Assembly (NCBI GenBank): GCA_035235625.1
Contig: CP141144.1
Coordinates: 31,803,014 to 31,867,013, forward strand
Reading direction: 5' to 3'
DNA length: 64,000 nucleotides
Origin: Saururus chinensis
Taxonomy: Eukaryota > Streptophyta > Magnoliopsida > Piperales > Saururaceae
Shown: one piece after another, positions 1 to 11,165 of the stretch
How the letters are laid out: the number at the start of each line of letters is the position of its first letter
Position numbering within the stretch: position 1 is the stretch's first letter
Notes under the pieces: model-generated
What the model was told of the DNA's origin: nothing
Databases searched by the model: none
What the model saw: only the letters and a program-made list of their open reading frames with translations
Translations under genes and position numbers: made by a program

Positions 1-3000
1 TTTAGTTAAGCGAATAAAATCATGTAAATTAAGGAAGAACGGTTAAATTATTTTATCACTTTGTCAATTTGATTTGTTATTATGAACGTAACAAATAAAT
101 GGGAGGCCTCATTAAGCTTTAAATGATGTAATGATTTGTTTATATTCTTAACTTACTTCGGTTTTACTCAATCAAAAGGACATAACTTGACCAAAAGTGA
201 TCCAATTGGTTCATTGTTTAGTATGTTTAATTTAGTATTTTGAACATAGCAAATATGTATTTATTTAAAATAGTTAAATAAACATTCATGATGAGCTTTA
301 GTGTTTCGTTCTAAATATAGTTAAGTGAATAAAAACATATAAGCTAACTTTGTAAATTTGATTTGTTATTGCAAACTTAACTAATGAATGGGAGGTCTCT
401 TTAAACTTTAAATGATATAACAATTTGTGTATATTTTTAACTTACTTCTATTTTAATAAATCAAAATGATATAACTTGACAAAAAGGGGTCCCAATGGTT
501 CATCGTTTAGTACGTCTAGTCAAGTGAAAGGGTGACGAGCTTTGATACTTTGTTATTAATCTAGTTAATCAAATAAAATTATATAAGTTATGGAAGAACA
601 GTCAAAAATTGTAGAATCACTTTGTTGAATTGATTCGTTATTACGTATATAACAAATGAAAGGATGGTCTTTTTAAACTATAAATGAGAGAACGATTTGT
701 GCACATTCTTAACTTACTTTGGTTTTAATTTATTAAACTGATATATCTTGACCAAATGTGTTCTGATTAGTTCATTGTTTAGTACTTTAATTGATTATTT
801 TTAACTTAACAAATGAGTATGTATTAATTTAAAATAATTAAATATACATTCCTGACGAGCGTGGGTACTTCATCATTATTACAAATGTAACAAACGAATG
901 GGAGGGCTCTTTAAATTATAAATAATATAATAATTTCTGTACATTCTTAACTTACTTCGGTTTAAATCGATTAAAATAATATAACTTAACCAAAAGTGGG
1001 CCGATTGTTTCATTGTTTAGTATGTTTGATTTATTATTCCGAACATAGCCAATGAGTACGCAGTTATTTAAAATAATTAAATATATATTCGAGATGAGCT
1101 TTTAGTGCTTTGTTCTAAATCTAGTTAAGCGAATGAAATTATATAAGTTAAGAAAAAACAGTGAAATTGTGGAATTACTTTGTCAATTTGATTTATTATT
1201 ACGAACGTAATAAATAAATGAGATGTTTTTAAACTTTAAACGACATAATGATTTGTGCACACATTCTTAACTCACTTCGCTTTTAATCGATCAAAAGGAT
1301 ATAAATTGACCAAAAGATGTCTGATTGGTTCTTCATTTATTACATTAGATTTATTGTTTTGAACTTAGTAAATAAGTAAGTATTTATTTAAAATAATTAA
1401 ATATACATTTGTGATGAGCGGTGCTTTATTCTAAATCTAGTTAAGCGAATGAAATCATATAAGTTAAGGAATAACTGTCAAATTGTGGTATTGCTTTATA
1501 AATTTGATTTATTCTTATGAACGTAATAAATGAATAAAAGGACTCTTTAAACTTTAATCGATAGAATGATTTGTGTATATTCTTAACTTACTTTAGTTTT
1601 AATTGATTAAAAGGATATCACTTGACCAAAAGTGGTCCGATTGGTTCGTCATTTACTATGTCTAATTCATTCTTTTGAACTTAGTAAATGCATACATTTT
1701 TATTTAAAAATTTAATATACATTCTTAATGAGCATTTGTATCTTGTTCTAAATCTATTTAATTAAATAAAATCATATAAGTTAAAGAAGAATGGTCAAAT
1801 TGTGGAATCATTTTGTTAAATTGATTTGTTATAATGAACGTAATAAATGAATGAGAGGTCTTTTTAAACTTTAAATGAAATAATGATTTGCACACATTTT
1901 TAACTTACTTTGGTTTTAATCAATTAAAAGGATATACCTTAATGAGTACATAGTTATTTAAAATAATTAAATATAAATTCGAGACGAGCTTTATTGCTTT
2001 GTTCTAAATCTTGTTAAGTGAATAAAATCATATAACTTAGGGAAGAACGGTCAAATTGTAGAATTACTTTGTCAATTTGATTCATTATTATGAACATAAC
2101 AAACTAATTGGAGGTCTTTTTAAACTTTAAACGATATAATAATTTGTGGACATTCTTAACAAGATATAACTTGACATAAAGAGGTCTAATTGGTAAGTCA
2201 TTTAGTACGTTTGATTTAGTCTTCTGAACTTAGTTAATGAGTATGTATTCATTTAAAACAGTTAAATATACATTTGTGACGAGTTATGGTGTTTTGTTCT
2301 AAATCTAGTTAAGCGAATGAAATCATATAAATTAAGGAAGAACAATCAAATTGTTGAATAACTTTGTTAATTTGATTTGTTATTACGAAATAACAAATAA
2401 ATAGGAGGTTTATTTAAAACTTTAATCAATTAAAAGGATATAACTTGACCAAAAGTTGTCCGATTAGTTCGTTTGATTAATTCTTTTGAATATAGTAAAT
2501 GACTATGAAGTTATTTAAAATAATTAAATATACATTTGTGATGAGCTTTGGTGATTTGTTCTAAATAAAGTTAAGCGAATAATATCATATAACTTAAGGA
2601 AGAACAATAATATTGTTGAATCACTTTGTTAATTTAATTCATTATTATGAATGTAACAAATGAATAAGAGGACTTTTTAAACTTTAAACGATATAACGAT
2701 TTGTGATCATTCTTAACTTACTTTGGTTTTAATAAATCAAAAGGATTTAACTCTAACAAAAGTGGTCTGATTGGTTCATTGTTTAGTACATTTAATTCAT
2801 TATTTCGAACATAGCAAATGAGTACGTATTCATTAAAAATATTTAAATATACATTCGTGACGAACTTTGGTATTTTTTTCTAAATCAAGTTAATAAAATA
2901 ATATAAGTTAATGAAGAACATTTAAATTGTAGAATCACATTGTTAATTTGATTCATTATTACATAATGAATGAATGAGAGGTCTCATTAAATTTTAAATC

Positions 3001-4855
3001 ATATAATGAATTGCGCATATTCTTAACTTACAACGGTTGTAATCAATTTAAAGGATATAACTTAACCAAAAATAGTTTGATTGGTTCGTTGTTTAATAAA
3101 TTTGATTCATTTTTTCAACCTTAGCAAATGATTATGTATTTATTTAAAATAATAAAATATATTTTTGTGACAAGCTTTAGTGCTTTGTTGTAAATCTAGT
3201 TAAGTGAAAGAAATTATATAAATTATGGAAGAATGGTCAAATTTTGGTATCACTTTGTTAATTAAATTCGTTATTATGAACATTATAATTGAATGGGTAG
3301 TCTCTTTAAACTTTAAACGACATAATGATTGATGCACATTCTTAACTTACTTCATTTTTAACCGATCAATAAGATATAACTTAATCGAAAGGGGTCTAAT
3401 TAGTTCATCATTATGTACATTTAATTCACTCTTTTCAACTTAGCAAATAACTATATATTTATTTAAAACAATAATATACACATTCGTCACGAGCTTTAGT
3501 GCTTCGTAAAAAAAATAGTTAAGTGAATAAAATAATTGAAGCTAAGGAAGAAAATGAAATTGTAGAATAGTTTGTCAATTTGATTTGTTTTTACTATTGT
3601 AACAGATAAATGGGAAGTCTCTTTAAAGATTAAACGATATAACGAATTATGCACATTCTTAACTTGCTTCAATTTTTAAAATAATTAAATTTTTGTGATG
3701 AGGTAATGAAGAATGGTCAAATTGTTGAATCACTTTATCAATTTGATTTGTTATTATGAACATAAAAAATGTATGAGAGGTCTCTTTAAACATTAAACGA
3801 TATAATGATTTTAGCACATTCTTAACTTACTTCAGTTTTAATTAATCAAAAGGATATAAATTAACCAAATACTGATTAGTTCATCATTTAGTATATTTAA
3901 TTCTTTCTTTTGAACTTAGCAAATGATTTTATTTAAAACAATTACATATACATTCATGATGTGCTTTGGTACTTTGTTCTAAATCTAGTTAAGCGAATGA
4001 AATTATACATCAAATTGTGGAATCACTTTGTTAAATTGATTCGTTATTACAAACATAACAAATGAATGAGAGGTCCCTTAAAACTAACTTTAAATGATTT
4101 AATGATGTGTGCACATTCTTAACTTACTTTGGTTTTAATCAATTGAAACGATATAACTTGACTCAAAGTGGGTTAATTAGTTCATTATTTAGTACATTTG
4201 ATTTATTATTTCGAACATGACAAATGAGTACATAGTTATGTAAAATAATTAAATATACATTTGTGACGAGCTTAAGTACTTTGTTCTAAGTCTTGTTAAG
4301 CAAATGAAATCATATGAGTTAAGGAATATCGGTTGAATTGTGGTATTACTTTGAAAATTTGATTTGTTACTACGAACATAACAAATAAATGGGAGGTCTC
4401 TTTAAACTTCAAACGGTATAACAATTTATGCACATTTTACTGCAGTTAAATCGATCAAAAGGATATAACTTTACCAAAAAGGGTCCGATTGGTTCGTCAT
4501 TTAGTACATTTGATTTATTCTTTTGAACTTACTAAATGAATAGTTATTCTTTAAAATAATTAAATATATATTCGTCAAGAGCATTGGTGCTTTATTATAA
4601 ATCTAGTTAAGTGAATTAAATCATACAAACTAATGAAGAACGGTCAAATTGTTGTACTACTTTGTCAGTTTGATTTATTATTACTAACGCAACAAATGAA
4701 TGAGACACATTTTTAAACTTATTAAGATATAACGATTTGTGTGCATTCTTAACTTATATTAGTTGTTAAAATAATTAAATATACATTCGTGACAAGCTTT
4801 AGTGCTTATTTTGAAAACTAATTAGGCGAATGAAATCATGAAAGCTAATAAAGAA
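1..4855 (+). repeat. Satellite array, subfamily A (about 15 monomers)
   Basis: AT-rich head-to-tail tandem array. Landmarks such as the GTGACGAGC block recur near 1091, 1411, 1728, 2537, 2857, 3167, 3486, 3955, 4264 and 4574, giving a monomer of about 310-320 bp. Subfamily A landmarks are GAATCACTTTGTCAATTTG, AAATCTAGTTAAGCG, AATCATATAAGTT, CTTAACTTACTTCGG and TTTTGAACTTAGCAAATGA. Monomers are clearly diverged from each other, many differences being C/T or G/A, and some carry internal deletions (for example near 2160 and 3690). No open frame is conserved between monomers, so I read it as non-coding. The array continues beyond the left edge and is cut at 4855 by the hAT element. Confidence 0.93.
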
Positions 4856-5105
4856 TAGGGCTGCAAGAAACATGGGCAGGCCCGAAGCCCGGCCCAAAAT
4901 TTTATACAATTGGGACTTAAAATTTGTTCAATCAAACGGGCCGGGCCTGGAAATTTAGAGTTTATAAAATTTCGGGCCGGGCTCGGGCCTGGGCCAAAAA
5001 TTCTTAAAAGCCTGGCCCGGCCCAGCTCTTTCCAGCCCGTTTAACTATATCCATTTTAATCGTGTGGTCCTGCGTGTGTGTAGTTTGGTATCATCGGATA
5101 AATGC

Positions 5106-5334
5106 CAGCAGAGAAGCCAATCGTCTGCGCCGCTCTGCAGCCCTAAATTTCCTCACCGCTCTCCTGCTTCATCCATCGTTTCCCGATTCTTCCGCCGCTG
5201 TGCCTGTGCAACCTAATTTCTCCCCATTTGCAGTTGCAACCAGCAGAGAAGCCCATTGTCTCCGCCGCTCTGCAGCCCTAATTCCTCACCGCTCTCCTGC
5301 TTCGTTCATCGTTTCCCGATTCTTCTGCCACTGA
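5106..5334. repeat. 135-bp direct duplication inside the hAT element
   Basis: A segment beginning CAGCAGAGAAGCC at 5106 is repeated from 5241, period 135 bp; both copies run through CGCCGCTCTGCAGCCCTAA and CCTCACCGCTCTCCTGCTTC to GTTTCCCGATTCTTC. Base composition is much more GC/CT-rich than the satellite and resembles a plant 5' leader or first exon. A frame is open on the plus strand across both copies (5062-5334), but I recognise no protein and the openness could simply reflect the duplication. Confidence 0.8.
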
Positions 5335-5737
5335 TTTATTTTTGTAAAAGGAAAAGATGGGATGGGGGATTTTTCTCGTTGTTCTATCTTCTATCACCCT
5401 AGATCCTGAATTCACTTCTTTGTTTATTTACTTCCTCTCATGTTTTAAGGTTGTAGCAGCGTGGTATTGGTCTTTCTACCTCTTTCCTTTGGATTATGGA
5501 GTTTATATATGCTGGCAGTACCACCTGAATTCAATATCCATAAGTGGTTGTTTAGCTGCTTAAAATGTGGTCCCTTTGTTAGATCTGGTTCTCTGGAAAT
5601 TGACTGAAGGAAGATCGCCCACCCGATTTGCTGAGAGTAGTAGGTAACGTCATTCTTGCAACATTTTTTCCCCAGTTTCTTGGACAGTTTTTATGTTTAC
5701 GTTCACTGGAATTTACTTGTGTATGTTTTGTGTCCAG

Positions 5738-5785
5738 TGCTAGTTCAATGAATCCTGAAGTGGTCAGTCTGTTGTCACCACGAAG
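5738..5785 (+). pseudogene. Exon-like fragment of unknown gene
   Basis: A short stretch bounded by a splice-like CAG (ending 5737) and a GTAAAG (5786 on) encodes, in one frame, ASSMNPEVVSLLSPRR. It sits between the duplicated leader-like sequence and the MND1 exons inside the hAT element. I do not recognise the protein. It could be a captured exon or a chance open segment; only the splice-like borders and the balanced codon content support it. Confidence 0.3.
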
Positions 5786-6037
5786 GTAAAGTGGGTATCT
5801 TATTGCTTTAAGTCCTGTCGAGGTCCTGAATCATATCATTTCTCTGTTTATGGTAGTTTAGGTGTTAATTAATGAGAACTATTTGCTCTTGAATGATTGG
5901 GGCTTTCTGTAAGTACTATGAGGTGAGGAACCAGCTGATTAAGCTAGCATATTATTATCTGGAAGTTGTTTATGTTTCATCAACCCCATGATCGTCTATC
6001 CCAGAAAGCCCCAGCACCAGATGATCATCACATAGTT

Positions 6038-6599
6038 CCAAGAAAGATTGTTATTACCTAGTCTGTGAAAGATGTTCAGAGTTTAATGGATGATGACCTT
6101 GTTTTAAAAGACAAGATTGGCACATCTGTGAGTATCTCCTTTAAGTTTAGAGTAATGAAAACTTAACGCTGACTTGCTAATTTAATGAATCTACTGCCTT
6201 TGACATGTGGTTAATATCTAACCTACTTGGGATATGTTGGCTCAAGGAAAAAGTTTTAAATATGCATATCAAGGCTCGTGGCTTAAATGGGCAGAATTAT
6301 CTCTTATTTTTGGCATTTATATGTCATTGAATTGTTTGTCATTTTCTTCCTTAGCAAGTTTACTTTTGGAGTCTTCCTAGTTGTGCTGGGAGCCAGGTAG
6401 AAATTTCTGTTTGTATTTAATATATAATTGAAGGCAGTATATGATTTTTCTTTGGAAATACTTTTATCTATATTATCTTTGTTCTGCCATACTATATGTA
6501 GTTTAGATATGCATGGAATCAGATCTCTTAATCGGTAAGGGGCGCTTGGCAGAACTAATGGAACAAACGGATGCACTACAGAAGGGCAGAGAAGAATCT
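6038..6599 (+). pseudogene. MND1: Captured MND1 gene fragment (three exons with introns)
   Basis: Three exon-like blocks match, in order, the N-terminal half of MND1, the meiotic recombination protein that pairs with HOP2 to stimulate DMC1/RAD51 strand exchange. Block 1 (6038-6127) encodes SVKDVQSLMDDDLVLKDKIG and ends at a GTGAGT donor; it has an in-frame TAG at 6059-6061. Block 2 (6355-6396) follows a TTCCTTAG acceptor and encodes YFWSLPSCAG, a hallmark of the MND1 winged-helix region. Block 3 (6513-6599) encodes ESDLLIGKGRLAELMEQTDA and then LQKGREES, ending at GTAAGT; this is the start of the MND1 coiled coil. Introns are kept, so genomic DNA rather than mRNA was the source. The start, the first exons and the C-terminal half are absent, so no working MND1 can be made. 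Recognition is from family knowledge, not alignment. Confidence 0.8.
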
Positions 6600-6731
6600 G
6601 TAAGTGTGTTTGAGTTTATGCCGATTAGTTTATTGTATTAACACTCATGATCAAATTTCTTTTGGCATTTGACTTGGGTTCTCCTATTTCTTTTTTATCT
6701 AATAATGTCTCTTAATATCTCATTTGAACAG

Positions 6732-6918
6732 GGAGGCCAAAGGCTAATAAGCGCAACCTAAGCCTGAAGCTAACCGGGAAAATACAGCTAAACCTGAACC
6801 TTCATCTGCAAAGGCAGAAGCTCAAGCGGGACCAAGTAAAAAAGAAAAGCTAATTGAAGATGGAGGTGAAGATGATGATTCCGATGAGGATGACTCATAT
6901 GCAGATGATTCTGTTGAG
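6732..6918 (+). pseudogene. Acidic exon-like fragment, possibly from a different gene
   Basis: Bounded by TTGAACAG (acceptor-like, ending 6731) and a GT at 6919. In one frame, after two early stops, it reads KPEANRENTAKPEPSSAKAE and ends in an Asp/Glu/Ser run (GGEDDDSDEDDSYADDS). Lys/Pro/Ala-rich spacers followed by acidic runs occur in plant HD2-type histone deacetylases and nucleoplasmin-like proteins, so one of these is a possible source, but acidic low-complexity sequence is weak evidence. It does not look like the next MND1 exon, so the element may be a chimera of at least two genes. Confidence 0.4.
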
Positions 6919-8160
6919 GTGCTTTTACTCATTCTTCTTTATAATACTCAGTCGATAAAACCATGCATGCTTCTCTTGAACTAAATAATTTATTACATCT
7001 TTAGACCATGCTAGGAGTTTACTTTTTGATTCTTTTCTTTTGGCACTTGTACCTTATGAATGTCCTAACATGGAAGTTTTGTGAGTTTGTGTTTTTTGGT
7101 TTGCAGTCACCTTGTTCTTTTATTCCTCTCTATTCCATGTCTTGTGTCCAGTCTTGTTATTAATATAGTTTGCTACCTCCCAAACAAGCAGCTGCAGTTG
7201 TCAATTCAGGATTGCAGCTAATGGCTTATGGCTGTGATGGGTATAATGTTTCCAGCAGTGCTTCATTTCACACATTCAGAGGTGCAAGAGTGGCAATCTG
7301 AGCTCACTTTCGAGGTTTAGCAGTTGCATTATGCTTGTTGCTTACAAAGGCAATCTTTACTTCAAGTTGAAGACTCAACAAAGCCAATATAGTTCCATTG
7401 ATGAGGTGAAATGTGCTTTTGCACAGATTTTGATTTTTTTTCACTTAAGTTGGTTGAATAATTTCTAGTCTTAACATTTTGATGAGGTGATATGTACTTT
7501 TTTGCTGCTAAAACACACTGTCCTTCACCATTATCCTATGTGTGGAGGCCACTTCCTCAATGTCCTCATGTGGTGAATAAATTTGAGCCCAATTTGCTCA
7601 CTCCCTGCCCTTAATGGAGACATCTACAAGTTGTCAATCAGATATTCCACTAGTGATGTAGTAAGATTCTTGTTCTGTACTGAGCTGCTCTTTTGCCATT
7701 GCTATAGTTTAAAATGGTCTATAAACTGGTTTTCTATTTCCCAACTTGTGATTGAGCTGAAATTTATGTCTTCACTGATGACTACGTGGCAGACCTCTGA
7801 GCACGTATAAAGGTTCCCTCCCTTTCTCTCTATGTGTGTCTCTGGGTGAATATGCATGTTCGTTCTGGGTAAAAGCATACAAAGTTATCTCTAAAATATG
7901 GTTATGTTTTTTTGTAGTATAATAATTTCGTATACTAACTTTGTTTTATTTTAATTTTGTGTAGGTTAATGGTGAAGATTGTCAAGATGCACCGAGGGAT
8001 CAAGTCTTATCGAAGACTTTTTCTTCTTTATTTATCTTAAATAATCTCACAATTTGTACTTAGATAATGTAAACAATTGGAACTATTATATTTGCAAACT
8101 TCGTTTTCAACACTTAATGTATTAGATACTTTGATTTAAATAATTTTTGTTATTATAAGA
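6919..8160. other. hAT interior without recognisable coding sequence
   Basis: About 1.2 kb of intron-like, T-rich sequence in the hAT element. Splice-like motifs are scattered through it and plus-strand frames of up to 75 codons occur (7583-7810), but none shows a domain I recognise and there is no transposase motif. The last part before the right subterminal repeats is AT-rich and looks like a 3' untranslated region. Confidence 0.5.
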
Positions 8161-8349
8161 AAAAAATTTATATCAAGTCAATTTCAGCCCGAAAGCCCGT
8201 GGCCCGGCCCGAGCCCATTGAAATTTTAGATTGGCCCGAAATTTTGAACTCAGTTATGGGCTTTGGGCCCATTTTTTTTTAAAAAAAATTTTATGGGCCA
8301 GGCTTGGGCTTGCCCTAGCCCGTTAGGGCCCGGCCCGTTTGCAGCCCTA

Positions 8350-8428
8350 ATGAAGAATGGTCAAATTGTTGAATGACTTTGTCAATTTGATTTATAATTA
8401 CAAATGTAACAAATGAATGGGTGATATC
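8350..8428 (+). repeat. Satellite remnant, subfamily A
   Basis: Continuation of the monomer interrupted by the hAT element, with TGGTCAAATTGTTGAATGAC and TTTGTCAATTTGATT in the right order. It stops inside the GGGAGGTCTC phase of the monomer, where unrelated sequence begins. A short echo of the satellite (AATCACTTTGTCA) recurs near 8457-8470 within an AAATAAATAAGTTGA duplication. Confidence 0.8.
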
Positions 8429-8513
8429 ACAACAACAAATAAATAAGTTGATTTATAATCACTTTGTCATCCATATGAAAATAAATAAGTTGACTTTCAC
8501 GCTAAAGATACAC

Positions 8514-9369
8514 TTACATACTGGAGTTGAATAAATGAAGGACTTCATCTTGTGCATGCTTGTCTTGGCCTCGCTTCTTGTTGCCTGGAGAATCTGCAAC
8601 CAACCAAATTAAACAACTACAACAACAACAATGGAATCTCTCCGCCTTTGATAGAAGAGCTTCTATAACGATAAAATATTTTATTAATATTTTCAGATCA
8701 GGCTAACATCACCCGATGTTAGTTGCTTATGTACTCATCAGACAATATCTCCAATATTTCTAACAAGATCGTATCTAAACGTAGTACTACCTAAAACTAC
8801 ACTACCTAAGAAGCATATCACACATACAATGCTTAAGTATTTGTAATCAACCTACATTTTATGAAAGTCCTTTAATCGTTTCTACTTGTCTAATTAGCAA
8901 TATCAAACAATGTTATTAATTATCTCACAACCCTTATTCAATAATTAATACTAATAAATCTGAATTCATTCAGAGACAACTCCCCCATCGAGAAATCTCT
9001 AGACATAGGACTTCAACATGCAGAACATCAATATACCACACATGTAAAGTAATATACAGAGCACTGAATATAACATAGCTCAGGAACATGAGCTGATCTT
9101 TAATAAATGAAGACCATCACAATCCACAAAATAATAGACACCATTCAGGAAATAATGCACTAATTGTTACCTGAAAATATCGACTCCCACTCAAAGGAAT
9201 ATCTGCGTGCTAATAGGAATCCAAGCATCTCTAGAGATATAAGTCCAGCTGTGCTCATAGACACACTGGTTGAAGGTAGATGAGCCTTCAGTGATGAAAA
9301 AAAACTGGGTGCACAGAAATGCTGAAAGAGTTGGGAGCCAAAGACCCAAAAGTGCCGAGCCACATAGGC
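8514..9369 (-). pseudogene. Last two exons of an unidentified plant gene (minus strand)
   Basis: On the minus strand a frame runs from 9369, just after an ATATTTAG acceptor, to 9171, where CAG is followed by a GTAACA donor. It encodes 66 codons including HFWVFGSQLFQHFCAPSFF and GLISLEMLGFLLARRYSFEW. The frame ends one base into a codon. A GGTTGCAG acceptor ends at 8594, and the next block (8593-8514) restores the phase, coding SDSPGNKKRGQDKHAQDEVL and then HLFNSSM before TAA. The matching phase across a 577-bp intron argues for a real former gene 3' end rather than chance. I do not recognise the protein: the first exon is hydrophobic/aromatic and could include a membrane-associated stretch, and the tail is charged. 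Upstream exons are missing, the region beyond 9370 passing into repeat sequence, so it is probably a fragment. Confidence 0.5.
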
Positions 9370-9449
9370 CTAAATATCCGTCATGGCTATTACCGTAAGC
9401 TTAAACTTTGACTCAGTATGTGATATGATGCAGCCATGTGAAGCAACAA

Positions 9450-9648
9450 ACTTACACAATTAGCAAGATAACATGCTGATTTTAGACCGAGACATGTAAG
9501 CCTATGAACAAGACCATGAATCAGGATTGATGCTCAGATGAACTGATCAAATCCACACAACCATGAATCAGCAAATTAACATAATGAATCAAGCTGAAGT
9601 AACTAGCAATATTTAGAATGATAACAAATCAAATCAAGGCTTAATGAC
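9450..9648 (-). repeat. Distal part of split repeat family X
   Basis: Read on the minus strand, this resembles the distal end of the repeat at 46676-48290: both have a TTACATGT..TC..C.AAA stretch followed by TTATCTTGC(C/T)AATT. It also has the CAAATCAAATCAAGGCT phrase that recurs right of the inserted LTR at 14645-14658. It is therefore the continuation of 14616-16833, separated by the insertion at 9649. Confidence 0.6.
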
Positions 9649-10269
9649 TGTAACGCCCGAGATTTTTCATTCCTTTTTCTTAAAACTCATAGAATTTTTT
9701 TCCCATAAATCGGAGTCAAAACGATAAAATCAAAACTTGTATAAACAGTTTATAATTTAAAACATCATACGGTTAAACATCGTACTGCCAAATCAAATAT
9801 CCTCAGGCGCTACTCGAAAACACACGTACGAATAAATTGCTATGATCATAGACTTTTAAATACAAATCACTCCCCGGCATCTCTGAGTGCAAGTCCCATA
9901 ACAGTCCACAGACTCATCCAAATGAAAGTCCAGAATAAACATCATGATGTCTCGTCTCACCCAATACAGGAGATTGTGGCACAAATAAACTCGCAGAGAG
10001 TCAAGCAGATACCTGAGTCAACGGGAATCAATCCACCGCTGAAACGAGCGTCTATCTCCGGGAGCTCTCCGCACAACCTACAAAACTTCCCGTACAACGG
10101 GGCTAAAAAGTAGGGTGGTAAGTATTTTCATACTCAGTAGGAAAATACCCAATAGGGGAAAACCCAAACGGTGAACTCCATATGTTCATAAATACATGTG
10201 TTCATGCAACTCAAACATGAAGCAGTCAACATAATATAATCATATCGTGCACATACGCATATGATCATA

Positions 10270-10650
10270 CTAAATGCACTATTGTGCCAAAGACATACCA
10301 ACTGCACCATCGTGCCAAAATCATACCAAGGCACCATCGTGCCAAAATCATACTAACCAATCAACTTACACCAACACCCTTATCCAGGGTCATACAAACT
10401 TACTTGTACCATCGTACACTTACTTGTATGACCTTACTCGTACAATCAGACTCGTACGACCTTACTCGTACAGTCTGCACAAAATCATACTTACTGTCTT
10501 ACTCAAAAACATATTCTCACAATCGTACTCATACTCTTACAGTCGTGCTCATACTCATACGCTTACAGTCCTGCTCATACACACTCTTACAGTCCTGCTC
10601 ATACACATACAGTCGTACTCATACACATAATTGTACACATATCAACGACC
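10270..10650. repeat. Degenerate CATAC / CGTAC short-repeat tract
   Basis: Short phrases recur in tandem-like fashion: CACCATCGTGCCAAAATCAT occurs at about 10305 and 10331, then ACTCGTACAATC and ACTCGTACGACC variants, then CTTACAGTC(G/C)TGCTCATAC repeated several times to about 10630. Overlapping open frames on the plus strand (10274-10655) come from the repeat composition, not from a conserved protein. Confidence 0.7.
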
Positions 10651-10987
10651 ACTGAAGCTCATTACAACTAATAAGCTCTAGCGTCGCAATGGAAAAGAAT
10701 GCCACTAGGCAACACCTTAACCTCCAGGGAGTGACTAGACGCCATGGACTTTTCCGAAGGTAAGGCACACCAATGCTCATGGGGCACTGGATCAAACAGG
10801 TAAGAGTAGATCCATGATACTACTTACCTGAGTGCGCAAACATAAACACAAACACATAAGGGGTCATATAGTTGCCCACCATAATGGGTCTTATAGTGCC
10901 AATGCCACTCTTGGCCAGAAAACATACAGTGCCACTTGGGCAGAAACATACAGTGCCACTTTTGGGCAGAATCATACAACACTCTTA

Positions 10988-11165
10988 ACAGAGCATCAAA
11001 CGTCTGGGCTTATACAGCACACAGACCAAATCGAAACATATGTCGCTCTCAACAGAGCATCAAACGTCTAGGCTTCATACAGCACACAAACAAAGTCAAA
11101 AACATACATCGCTCTCAACAGAGCATCAGACGTCCGGTGCCCTATACAGCACACAGACAACATCC
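10988..11165 (+). repeat. Minisatellite, three units of 63-66 bp
   Basis: AACAGAGCATCAAACGTC begins at 10988, recurs at 11051, and in variant form (AGACGTC) at 11117. Each unit continues with a TACAGCACACAGAC-like phrase. It is preceded by three shorter repeats of ACAGTGCCACTTGGGCAGAA type (10895-10970). All lie in the U3-like part of the 9649-14615 element. Confidence 0.8.

Larger units (their letters stand above)
4856..8349. mobile_element. Non-autonomous hAT-type transposon carrying host gene exons
   Basis: The ends are terminal inverted repeats: TAGGGCTGCAA on the left and, read inward on the other strand, TAGGGCTGCAAACGGGCC on the right. Both ends have clusters of GGGCCGGGC / GCCCGGCCC motifs in the first and last 180-190 bp, the usual subterminal repeat layout of plant hAT elements. 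Flanks are ATAAAGAA (4848-4855) and ATGAAGAA (8350-8357), an 8-bp target duplication with one mismatch, which is the hAT length; joining the flanks restores a continuous satellite monomer. The element is 3494 bp. I see no transposase or hAT dimerisation-domain coding sequence. Instead the interior holds exon-like pieces, including MND1, so I call it non-autonomous with captured gene fragments. Orientation relative to an autonomous parent is unknown. Confidence 0.88.

Noticed and set aside
1-4855. CENP-B-box-like motif or telomere repeat in the satellite
   Set aside because: I found no sequence fitting the CENP-B box and no TTTAGGG runs, so centromere or telomere identity cannot be claimed.
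5357-5563. 68-codon hydrophobic frame in the hAT element
   Set aside because: No start context, domain or splice support; hydrophobicity follows from T-rich intron-like sequence.
6038-6599. A functional MND1 gene
   Set aside because: Only the N-terminal half is present, with an in-frame stop at 6059-6061, no start and no C-terminal exons, inside a transposon.
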